From assembly GCA_009801085.1 (NCBI GenBank), contig VNWV01000010.1, positions 434,001 to 498,000 on the forward strand: 64,000 nt of DNA. The letters are read 5' to 3'. Source of the stretch: Lasiodiplodia sp. COLG20 (Eukaryota; Ascomycota; Dothideomycetes; Botryosphaeriales; Botryosphaeriaceae). The position numbers were made by a program, and so were the translations under genes. This document shows positions 21,345 through 30,937 of the stretch, in pieces; positions within the stretch are counted from its first letter, which is position 1, and each line of letters opens with the position of its first letter. The notes below the pieces were generated by a model. It did no database searches and was not told where the DNA came from. It worked only from the letters and a program-made list of their open reading frames with translations.

Positions 21345-23531
21345 TTAGTTCTTCCTGTCACGGTCCAAACCAGCAGACTCGGCAGTGTCGGGTTCCACGG
21401 GCTCCCTCATGGTGTCGAAGCTCGGGCGCGGAGAGACGTCCGGAATGCTGCTTTCAGGAGTGAAGACGGTAGTGACGGAAGGAGTGTACTCGCGGAACCC
21501 ATCGACGACAATGTCGCTGCTGTCAGCATCCTCTTCGTATGCCGGAGGAGCATCATCAGTGTCCACGCTTCCAAGGTCCGACTTGTACGAAGGAAGGCTG
21601 CTGGTACGGGACATGTCGTGCGGCGGGGGCGGAGTGTACATTCCGTGGCCCATGTGATGAGGTTGAGGCATCGGCTGCATGTGAGGAGCCGGGTATTGGT
21701 GAATCTGAGGGTGAGCATGGACGTGAGTGTGGGCGTGAGCGTTGACACAAGGACAGGTCGATGGGCCAGGGGAAGCCGGAGAAGCTCTTCCCTGCTCAGC
21801 CTGGACAATGTCATGAGCAAGCTCATGAGCAGTCCTCAGGTTTCTGATTTCCTCCTGCATGGCCTCCTCGAGCCTATCCTCCTGGTCCAGAATCAGGGCT
21901 CTCTTTTCTTCGTAATCGGCCCTGCGGTCCCAGTCATCCTCGCTTCCGTTCCACCATTTCTTCCAGGCGTGGCGGCGAGCAAGGCGACGGTATTGCCTGG
22001 CGGTGCGACGCTCCTCGCGAGTAGCACGGCGTTCAGTGCGCTGGCGCAGGGTGCAGCAGTTGCGGCGGATGAAGCTGAAAATGCAGGCCAGACCAGTCAA
22101 AGAGGCGAAAGCCATCAGAACACCGTGGACGGGGCGAGGGCCATGGTGGTGGTGAGGCGGAGGAGGAGGAGGGGGCGGTCCGCGGCCACCTGGACCATCG
22201 AAAGGAGGCGGCGGGGGCGGCGGAGGCGGGCCATCGAAACCATGCGGCGGTGGCGGCGGAGGAGGGGGAGGAGGACCCTGTCCGTGCGGGCCACCGAAGG
22301 GAGGAGGTGGTGGAGGAGGGGGCGGGCCATATCCTCCAGGTCCGCCGAAAGGCGGCGGTCCATGGGAATGGTGATCGTACTTCATCGCGAGGGGTCCAGG
22401 GTGAGGCGGGCCGTGAATAGCGTCGATTTCAGCGAAGGCTTGGTCGTGATGACCGTGGTGGTAAGGGAAATGCGGGCGGTCCATGTCTTCGTCGTGATGG
22501 TGAGGACCGGGGCGCAGGTGGATGTAAATAACGCGTACAGCGCCGTGGGCCTTGTGGAGGAAAGCACCGAAGATGCAAGAAAGGTTGTCGCAAGTCTTCA
22601 ATTCGTCCTTCAGCGAGTGTGCATGATCTCTCATGTGCCGTTGGATCACGTCTTTCTGTTCACGGATGCGCTCCTGAATCCGCTTCTCCTCGGCCTCGAG
22701 CTGACGGAGGATCTCAATCTCGTCCTCAATGGATGCGCTTTGGTGGAAGAAGCCCTCGGGGAGGTCTTCGAAGTCGACAGACACGAGCCTCAGATCGGCG
22801 GGCGGGTCGCGCCAGTCCTGGCCGTCAAGAGCGTCGGGGAGGGGGACGGGGTTGGTGGCAAGCCTCAGGAGCTCAACCTTGCGAGCGGCTTGCTTAAAGG
22901 AGACGGAGAAACCAGCAGAATGGTGGACAGCCTTATCGTCGACCTTCTGGATGTTCACGGTCAAGAGTTGAGCGACATCGTCTCCGTATTCGCTCGCGTC
23001 GGGTTCCGAAAGAGATTCAAACAGACAGGCAGTTTCCCAAGATAAGGTAATGTCGTGGTCAGGCTCATGTTCGGCAGTGGCCTTGTTAGCACTCGAGATG
23101 GAGCCGTTGCCTTCAGCGCGAATTCCATTCCACTCCTGGATCAGTTGGTGGCCATTCAGAGTGATGTTTGCTTCGCCGCACGGCTGGTCGGACGGAAAGA
23201 CTTGGAAGTCGAAAACCTGAGGCTAGTGTCAGCGAGGGCGACGGCGTGTTTTAAGAGCGCGCAGCATACGAGAGATTCGTCATCGGAGGCGCCAAGGCAG
23301 CCTTGGCACGGTACGCTGAACGTTGCCTGAGCGTTTTGAGCATCTGGCGATCATAAGCAGGCGCATCGTGGAGATAGGCGGAGAGGGAAGCATACCGAGC
23401 TCGAGCACGACAGGCTTCACGTCATCGAGCGAAGACGAGCGTTGGTGTGGGCGGTGTGTTGTCGGCGGGAGCACTGCGGCTGCGGCGAGGGCCGGCAGCA
23501 GGGCGACAGCGTGCTTGAACGAAGCGCGCAT
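21345..23531 (-). CDS. Secreted-type I membrane protein with poly-proline ectodomain
   Basis: Three exons (23531-23396, 23343-23270, 23216-21345) give 693 residues. Family not recognised. A signal peptide (MRASFKHAVALLPALAAAAV) is followed by a Cys pair (VPCQGCLG, near 59), a folded N-terminal domain with Cys and potential N-glycosites (ANITLNG, EGNGSIS), and a helical Glu/Arg stretch near 190-230. Then come a His-rich segment and a run of Pro/Gly/Phe repeats (about 340-430). One transmembrane helix follows (MAFASLTGLACIFSFI, near 437-452), with a strongly basic Arg-rich juxtamembrane region and a cytoplasmic tail with a coiled-coil part and a His-rich patch, ending in acidic Ser-rich sequence. 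This is the layout of a cell-surface sensor or wall-spanning protein; function is inference. The three exons join in frame, linking the signal peptide to the long exon. Confidence 0.75.
22140..22375. repeat. Imperfect GGC/GGA-rich repeats coding for poly-proline
   Basis: Repeated proline codons on the minus strand encode successive PPPPPPP blocks separated by FGGP, HGFDG and FDGPGGRG spacers. The pattern implies expansion by slippage inside the ectodomain of the membrane protein. Confidence 0.85.
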
Positions 23532-24325
23532 GGCAGAAGGGAGGATATCCCCGCGCAGTGGAGAGCGATAGCCGGCACGGGGAAGATTTGAACCAAGGCG
23601 CAAAGACAATCAACACACGAGCAGTAGCACAGCGACAGGCCAAGTGGAGCTTGAGGGAGCGGACGGTCGAGCAGCAGGCAGCAGGATTCCACGGGGTAGG
23701 GCTGTCACTTTTTAACGCCAGATGCCGCGTCAGCCTCGGGGGGCGAGGCGCTGTTGCAAGAGGCCCTTAGCGCTCGGGCCACTGGCGCTGCGAGCACTGC
23801 CGACCAGACGATGCGCCCGGAACGCCCAGCTCAGCGCGCGAGCCACGCGTGTTGCGTCGCGGAGATGGTCGCTCGTTGCAGTGTCGCGCGACAAGCAGCG
23901 CGGTGCCTGCAGGAGCGCTGCGAGTGTGAGCAGCAGCACTGGACCGCCAGCCAGGGGCCGTACCTAGCTGATGAATGGAGGCACGTGAGAACCCTGTAAA
24001 CGGTGAGATTCTTCGCCGGCAGGCCCGGCAGATTGGCTGGCACCACCTGCCAGGCCGCACGGCCCCGGCCACCTACCGGAGCCTCGTCGGCCCGCAGGCT
24101 CATCATCGGCCGCCAAGCCGCAAGCTAGCTGTGACGCGGGCGCGCTGCTTGCTAAGGTTCCTTGTGCACAGCACTTGAAGCCATTCACCACCACGCTGAT
24201 CTTCCACCCCCGCCCACGCGCTAACCTACGCAACCGTTCCCCACACTCGGCTGTCACAGCTGCCGCCGTCCACGTCGAACTTCTTCTGATACGCCCATCC
24301 GCACCCCGACAGCGCACTCTTCGCA
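23532..24325. other. Divergent intergenic region, no gene seen
   Basis: This stretch lies between the proline-rich membrane protein (minus) and LSM4 (plus). It is GC-rich without coding evidence and presumably holds both promoters. Confidence 0.4.
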
Positions 24326-24842
24326 ATGGTGAGCCCACCCCCGCAGCTGCCACCGCCGAGCTTGCTATTGAATGACGCGGACATGCAGGCGCTGACTTGA
24401 CGTCTTCAAGCTGCCTCTAGGCCTCCTCAATGCCGCCCAGGGCCACCCAATGCTCGTCGAGCTCAAGAACGGCGAGACGCTAAACGGCCATCTGGTCAAC
24501 TGCGACAACTGGATGAACCTGACCCTGAAGGAGGTTGTGCAAACGAGCCCCGACGGCGACCGCTTCTGGCGGCTACCCGAGGTCTACATCCGCGGCAACA
24601 ACGTATGCTGTCCTGAAACCCGATTGTCCGGCTGACTGCCGCTAACCTGGAAACAGATCAAGTACCTGCGCGTGCCCGACGAGATCATCGACTTGGTGAA
24701 GGAGCAGCAGCAGCGCGACCAGGCCAACCGCGGCGGCCGTGGCGGCGGCCACCAACGTGGAGACCACAGCGGACGGGGCGATAGGGGTCGCGGAATGGGC
24801 CGCGGAGGTCGTGGTGGCCGCGGCCGTGGCCGTGGCGCATGA
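24326..24842 (+). CDS. LSM4: U6 snRNA-associated Sm-like protein LSm4
   Basis: Three exons (24326-24328, 24411-24602, 24657-24842) give 126 residues. LSm4 is part of the nuclear LSm2-8 ring on U6 snRNA and the cytoplasmic LSm1-7 ring for decapping. The Sm fold is complete: [39 protein letters not shown] (Sm1) and [20 protein letters not shown] (Sm2, formed across the second intron). The C-terminal third is an RG-rich tail, as in other LSm4 proteins. The first coding exon is only the ATG: the intron starts directly after it (GTGAGC) and ends at 24410, restoring the conserved MLPLGLL start. A start without this intron would have no methionine before the Sm domain. Confidence 0.93.
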
Positions 24843-25375
24843 GCCCTCTACGGTTGCAGTCAATAGGAAGATATCTCCGAGCCGGCCTTGAAAAACAGGA
24901 CGCTAGGGCGCAGGGGCTTGTGAAACATCATGGGTTGGGCGTTCGTGTATACCACAGGGGCCCCATTGGTGGGAAGGGCTGGCGTCAATGAGACCTGAAT
25001 GATCATGAAAGAGATGTGGCGGATGCGCACATGCGCAAAATCATATTCACGGCCTTGGATTTAGCTAGCATTGAAGAGCTGAGCATGGAGGGAAAATCGT
25101 AGACATTTCGGCGCTCATATCCCAAAGCCGTCAATGTCGTCACGAAGTTTTGCAATATCATAATGCGCGCATTGTCGCAACACCGCTGCCCTTGGCTCAC
25201 CAGATTTCCTAGTCTTGAAATTATCCCGCAATGTCAATGAGCATACTGGAACGTACCTGTCGATCGAAATGCTTGCTTGCCGTCGGCAACTAGTGTTGCG
25301 GGCGGAGAGCTTCCGCGCTATGTTCCGCAAACTCCAACTTCGAGCGCTTCAACAACACCACAGGCAACCTGATCA
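24843..25375. other. Intergenic; leader region of the PPR gene
   Basis: No gene is seen. The last 60 bases hold a 19-codon upstream open frame (25320-25379) that overlaps the PPR start codon, listed separately. Confidence 0.4.
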
Positions 25376-25379
25376 ATGA
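25320..25379 (+). promoter_or_regulatory. Upstream open reading frame overlapping the PPR start codon
   Basis: An ATG at 25320 opens 19 codons (MFRKLQLRALQQHHRQPDQ) that end in a TGA sharing bases with the main ATG (ATGA at 25376-25379). The arrangement favours termination-reinitiation. The peptide is basic and resembles a mitochondrial presequence, so a frame error or alternative N-terminus is the other explanation. Confidence 0.45.
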
Positions 25380-27248
25380 CCACGCCACCCTTCATTGCTG
25401 ACCGGCTTTGGCACTCGCTCTGCCCCGCATATGCGCGCCTCTCCGCCGGCACCCGGCGTACCCTTCTGAGGACTTCGACCCAACACCCTAGCGTTCCTCG
25501 CCCGAGAAATGTTTCTCTGCCGGTGCAATGCGCCCGACACTCGAGCACCACCGGGACCCCCATTCGATTCATTGCACCCGGGAGCGCAACCACCAAAGGC
25601 GGAGAAGTCTTAGCATTGAAGCAGAAACGGAGATATGAAGAGAGGCTAAAGTCAACCGCCGGTGATGAGCTAGATGGCATCGAAACGGCGCAAATCTACC
25701 ATCGCCTGCGTCGACTGGCGGCAGACGGAGACATTGACGCGGTTGAGCACATAATATCGTATCTGCTGCAAAAGAGAGGGGAGGAGCCGAACGTGGCCCT
25801 TTACGATGCTGCTATCCTGTCCAATGTGTCTGCGGAAAAGGGCTCGGCGGCGAGAGCTACCGTGCTGCTGAAGGAGATGGGAGAAAACGGGCTGGAGCCG
25901 ACAGCAGGAACATGCCACGACATACTCAGGGTACGTGCGGGCACCACGCATAAACATTTCCCTGCATGACTAATTCTAGAACAGGTTGTCGCTGCCCATC
26001 CGGACTATCTCCTCAGAGACGCGATCACCCAGTACATGCGCCAGAGATGGTTCAATATTACCGACGAAGGCCGCCATGATATAGCCGTGGGCCTTCTTCG
26101 AGAGTCACAATTGGAGCTGGCGCTGAGTTACATGGATACCATGGTCTCTGAAGGGATTCCGATCAAGAGCTGGTTGTACGACATGGCGATCTACACGCTC
26201 TGCGACGTTGAAGAGGTGGACGAAGCACTCAAAATTATGCAGCGGCGGGTCGAGACTGGCGAGCAGAATATTTCGAAGCCGGTGTGGTACAGCTTGCTCG
26301 ATGCTGCCAGCAGTGTGCACCATGTGAGCTTGCATTTCCACAGTAATGCGGAATTCTCAACTGACAATTTCCCAGCTTGCGGCAATAGAATATGTTTGGA
26401 AACGCCAGGTTGGCCCCGGACATCTCAAACCATCATCCGGCATTTGTTTCAACATTCTTGCTGCCGTTTCGCGAGTTGGAGATACCGACCTGGCAACAGA
26501 CGTTTTTCGTGTGCTGAGCGAGCGGAAAGAGGTGTTTACACAACAACACTATGAAATGCTCGTGGACACGTACATTCAAGCTGGTGACATGCAAACAGCC
26601 CTTTCGGTGTTATGCATCATGCAGACCAGTGGCGCGCCGCCTGACGACTACTCGACGAGGAAGCTTTTCCAGTGGACGCGCGCCGAGCCTGGTCGTCCAG
26701 TCGAACTTTTCGGCCAGCTACGGAAGTTGAAGGATGACGGCCATACGATTCCCCTCGCGGCAATCAACGTGTTGATTGAGGCAGCAATTTTCCGCGACGA
26801 TTTCGATGCGGCCGTGGACATATACAAGGCTCTGCATACATTATGCGAGGACGGACCTTCGACATCAACTTTCAACACTCTCCTCCGGGGATGCCGTCAC
26901 CGCAAGGACCTGGCCATGTTTCTGGCGGCCGAGATGGTGGAGAGGAAAGTGGAACCGGACGCTCTGACGTACGATCGGCTCTTGTTGGTTTGTCTCACGG
27001 AGCAAGACAACTACGACGATGCATTCCGGTACTACGAAGAGATGCGCAACCGAGGGTGGATACCTCGAGCCGGTACATTTATTGCAATGGGGCGTCGGTG
27101 TGCACGAGCGCAGGATGCACGGGCGTGGGAAGTGTTGAAGGAGATGAACGAGTGCAAAGTAGATTCAAACAGCATCAAGGTGATGAGTGATTGGCTGAGT
27201 AGGAATTGGGGTCGGGCGTCGGAGAAGGACGCGGAGCTCACGCGATAG
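25376..27248 (+). CDS. Mitochondrial pentatricopeptide-repeat (PPR) protein
   Basis: Three exons (25376-25930, 25985-26323, 26376-27248) give 588 residues. PPR proteins bind organellar RNA in a sequence-specific way and act in processing or translation. The N-terminus is Arg/Ser-rich without acidic residues for long stretches (RLSAGTRRTLLRTST), as in a mitochondrial presequence. From about residue 120, helix-turn-helix units follow with the hallmarks of PPRs: NVALYDAAI, LEPTAGTCHDILR, YTLCDVEEVDEALKIMQ, FTQQHYEMLVDTYIQAGDMQTALSVLCIM, STFNTLLRGCRHRKDLAMF, EPDALTYDRLLLVCLTEQDNYDDAF and WIPRAGTFIAMGRRCARAQDA. The family is large and the RNA target cannot be read off. Confidence 0.88.
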
Positions 27249-27654
27249 AGGGGTTTGAGACATGGATGCAGGGAGCTACCAATGAAGACGGAACTTGACC
27301 CCTGCGATGACTTGCCCCAACATTGCATGACGCTGCAGAATAGATGAGGCAACAAGCACAGAATGCAGATTTACTAATGTCTTGGCACGGCTTGATGTGG
27401 TGTTGATGACATGGATGGCCGGTGTTATGACGTACCGAACGGCGCATCGCCTATCAAACAAGCTACAAGCTCCGGTCGACAACGCCTGCGACTCTCAGTA
27501 TCCTACACTCCACCCGAGCCATGAGCCCGCCCGCGTGCATTTCAACACCAAACCAGCTACGCCGCGCGGCATGACCATCGTCTCCCCACTAAACCTCCGG
27601 TTCCAGCTTTAAGAATTCCAGCTTCAAGAATTCCATCTTGCCCTTGACCGCGTC
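27249..27654. other. Intergenic, no gene seen
   Basis: This short spacer lies between the PPR and PTEN-type genes, which are in tandem on the plus strand. Nothing else is seen. Confidence 0.4.
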
Positions 27655-29491
27655 ATGGTGCGTAGCCTCAGCCTTCAGCCCTCAACCCCCGTATCGCATC
27701 CCTCAGAGTCTAACACGGCGAAACGAACAGGCTTCTCTCCTCCGCCAAATCGTCGCAGGCCCGCGCGCGCGGCACCCGGAAGCCGGGCTCGACCTGTGCT
27801 ACGTGACGGACTCGATCATCGCGACGTCGGGCCCGTCGGGGACGTACCCGCAGCGGGCGTACCGCAACCCGCTGGACCAGTTGGTCAAGTTCCTGGACAA
27901 GCACCACGGCCAGCGGTGGGCGATCTGGGAGTTCCGGGCCGAGGGGACGGGCTACCCAGACGAGGAGGTGTACGGGCGCATCTGGCACTACCCGTGGCCG
28001 GACCACCACCCGCCGCCGTTCGCGCTGGTGCCGCGCATCGTGGCGTCGATGCGCAACTGGCTGCGCGCCGACAAGGACAACGTGGCCGTCGTGCACTGCA
28101 AGGCCGGCAAGGGCCGCTCCGGCACCGTCTCGTGCTCCTACCTCATCGCCGAGGAGGGCTGGAAGGCCGAGGACGCGCTGAAGCGCTTCACCGAGCGCCG
28201 CATGCGCCCCAGCTTCGGCCCCGGCGTGTCGATTCCCAGCCAGCTGCGCTGGGTGAGCTACGTCGATCGCTGGACCAAGGGCGGCAAGGTCTACGTCGAG
28301 CGCCAGATCGAGATCCTCGAGGTCCACGCCTGGGGCATCCGGAACGGCGTCAGGGTCAGCATCGACGGCTTCGTCGACGAGGGGAAGGTGATCAAGACGT
28401 TCCACACCTTCAGCCGCGCCGAGCGGCAGATCATCCGCGGCACCGTCAAGGATTCCGGCGGCCTCGCCGACGTCGTCAACGAGGTTCTCGCTCAGCGGAG
28501 GCTGGAGAAGGTGGTCAAGGAGGACCAGTCGTCGTCGGGCTCGTCCACTCCGGTAGACCGCAAGGCCAACAAGGAGCTGCCGCTGAGTCCAGAGGAGCAG
28601 GAGAGCGGCGCAGACGACAGCCCGTCGGAGTATGGCGATGTCATATTCAGGCCCTCCAAGCGAGTCGTGCTCCCGACCAGTGATATCAATATCGATTTTG
28701 AACGGCGGAATAAGGCCATGTACGGCTACACCATGGTCACTTCGGTGGCGCACGTCTGGTTCAACACATTCTTTGAAGGCAACGGTCCGGAGCAGAAAGG
28801 AAAGGCAGATGATTCTGGCACCTTTGAGCTTGAATGGAGTAAGATGGATGGCATCAAGGGCAGCAGCCGTAAAGGCACTAGAGCATTCGACAAGGTGGCG
28901 GTTGTTTGGAGAGCAATCCCAGATTCGGAAGCGGGCCACCCCGACGTCGTCATCACGGAGCCGAAGGTGGGAGAGGAAGTTCCACAGTCCAAAGCCGCCG
29001 ACTGGAAAGGAGGGGAGCCCTCGGAGCGCAATGGAAAGGAGCTGGGCTTGCGCACCGAGACGCCTCCTGGCGGAAGTCCTAGCCTCTCCAAGGCGAGCAG
29101 CGTGAGGACTCAGAACAGTGCAAACAATTCAGGCATGGTATCTACGGAAGACACGATCAACGAGACCATGGGCTTGAAGACGCATGGGCCCGACGGCGAG
29201 CAAATCGTGCAAGCTACCAGCAGCAGCTCGGAAGAGTCGTCGCCTATCAGGACTGAGAAGCCGCAGGTGATTCCGACCATCTCGAACCCTGAGCTCGCGA
29301 GCAATGGGATCGCCGCCAAGGATCAGGCAGCCGCACCATCGACAGAACCGACGGCGGGAATTGTCCAGGGGAAAGAGCACGTTTCGACAGGCTCGTTACC
29401 GGGAGGAGTACCTGAAGAAGAAATGAAGACGGCACATCCGCACGGACTGGGCCACATGAAGTCCAAGAAAGATTCGGAGACAAGCTCGTGA
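27655..29491 (+). CDS. TEP1: PTEN-type phosphoinositide 3-phosphatase
   Basis: Two exons (27655-27657 and 27731-29491) give 587 residues. The enzyme family dephosphorylates PtdIns(3,4,5)P3. The catalytic domain starts LLRQIVAGPRARHPEAGLDLCYVTDSIIA; the general-acid loop YPWPDHHPP puts Asp at 92, and the signature HCKAGKGRSGT puts Cys at 124 and Arg at 130, the same numbers as human PTEN. This strongly supports the start model in which only ATG lies in exon 1 and a 73-nt intron (GTGCGT...CAG) follows. A C2-like region follows (QIEILEVHAWGIRNGV, YTMVTSVAHVWFNTFFEG), then a long acidic Ser/Glu-rich disordered tail of about 200 residues, longer than in animal PTEN. Confidence 0.92.
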
Positions 29492-30937
29492 GGCGCAGTA
29501 GAAGGGGAGCCCTGTCAAATTAGACGGAGGGATATGCGGAGGAGCGGCACGGGGAGGCGCGGCAGCGGCATGTAGATGCAGGTCGGGACGATTGGAAACA
29601 GTAGATGGTGCCAATGCAGGCCCCCCGTTAGTGTATTTCTTTTTCTCTACGCGCGCTCGCTTGCTCGATCAAGCAAGCGCTTAAGCAAGGGAAGTAATGG
29701 CCCCGGTTGGTTCGGCAAGCGAAGCATTGAGAACAAAGCGGGTCTGGAGTGTGACAGTGTTGCTTGCTCTGAATGGATGGCAAATTGGAGACTAGCATGA
29801 TCGGCGTGACTTGGGCCAGACCCGTTCGGAGATGTATCTCTCGTTTCAATGGCGATCTCTGACTGCAGCTGTCGAGATGGTTGCATATGCATCTGTAACA
29901 AGCGCTGAGCGGAGACTTGAGGCAAGTGGACGATCATAGTGGCCGTCAATATGTGATATATCGGTCGGAGAGGCCGCGCGGGCAGCCTTACAAGTGGCAA
30001 TATTACGGCGTTGTCGGTGAGGCTGAGAAAAGAGGTCGAGTCAAGAAGCCGGAATGGAAGGAAGGCTGCAATACCGCAGGGCCGGTAAGCAGGCGGCGAT
30101 TGGCCAGGCCGCGAAACTCTCTCGATGCATACGCACGCCGCGGGAGGCAGCGGTCGAGTGCGGCGTCCGCACGAGGCAGCAGCCAGCCCTGTAGCCTCGC
30201 GCACGCGCAGCCGGTTCTCGGTTTAGGCATGTATTTAACGACGGCGGCGCCCTTTTCGCAGCACCGTTACCCACGCCTTCGCATGAGCACGCAAAGCTCA
30301 TGCAGTACGCAGCCTTTTCCGAAGCACTACAGGAGCCAGCGCAGCAAGCCAAGCTCCGTCACTCTCGAGTTACACAATCCCTCGTTGCCAGCGGCGGGGG
30401 CCCCCAGCAAGCTTTCTTGCATTATCGCCGGCGCCCTTTTCGTTTTCTCTCTTGATCGGATCACCTGGTCAGCCTGGGTTCTTGCATTCAACTCCATTGT
30501 TGTTTTCTCCGTCAGCAGCCACTGCCGCCAGCCCTGCCGCAACCCACCCTGCACGCGCTTGGTCTGATGACTTGAGCAAACCCGCTTCAGTCATCCTCCC
30601 ATTATTGGAGGCTTTTTTCCGCCAACATAATAAGAAAGCGCGTCCATCGCTGCTCTAAAAAAAGACTTTCACTTTTCCCTTCTTTCCACTCTTCCTTCCC
30701 TCCGTTCAGGGTCCTCCCATCTTCAATACGAGTTCTGCCGTCCCGCCACTCGGTCGACTTTCCGCTTTTCCACTCGTCCACGCTTTTCCCCACACATTCA
30801 CAAGCGATCATCATCAATCCCGACCCGCGCACCCGCCCCGCCACTCGGGAAGGTTATCTTAGACCGGGCTGCCCGGATCACTCTTTGACCAGTGCGCCAA
30901 CGGTCCACGCGACGCCTACCCGTCGACTCTCACCACC
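29492..30937. other. Intergenic; upstream region of the AAA ATPase gene
   Basis: About 1.4 kb without coding evidence. The last 300 bases are strongly C/T-rich, as in a fungal promoter/leader, and end in CACCACC before the ATG. Confidence 0.45.

Noticed and set aside
21618..23045. 475-codon plus-strand open frame
   Set aside because: It is antisense to the proline-rich membrane protein. Its Arg/Ala/Val-rich composition comes from reading Gly/Pro codon repeats backwards, and it has no motif.
23575..23605. GGTTCAAATC-like tRNA T-arm on the minus strand
   Set aside because: The flanking bases cannot form a T-stem or acceptor stem. It lies in the leader of the proline-rich membrane protein.
27655..28683. 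342-codon plus-strand frame beginning at the same ATG as the PTEN gene
   Set aside because: Without splicing, the ATG at 27655 opens an Arg/Pro/Gly-rich frame with no motif. Removing the 73-nt intron connects it to the phosphatase frame.
27710..28939. 409-codon minus-strand open frame
   Set aside because: It is antisense to the PTEN-type phosphatase, whose catalytic motif is unambiguous on the plus strand.
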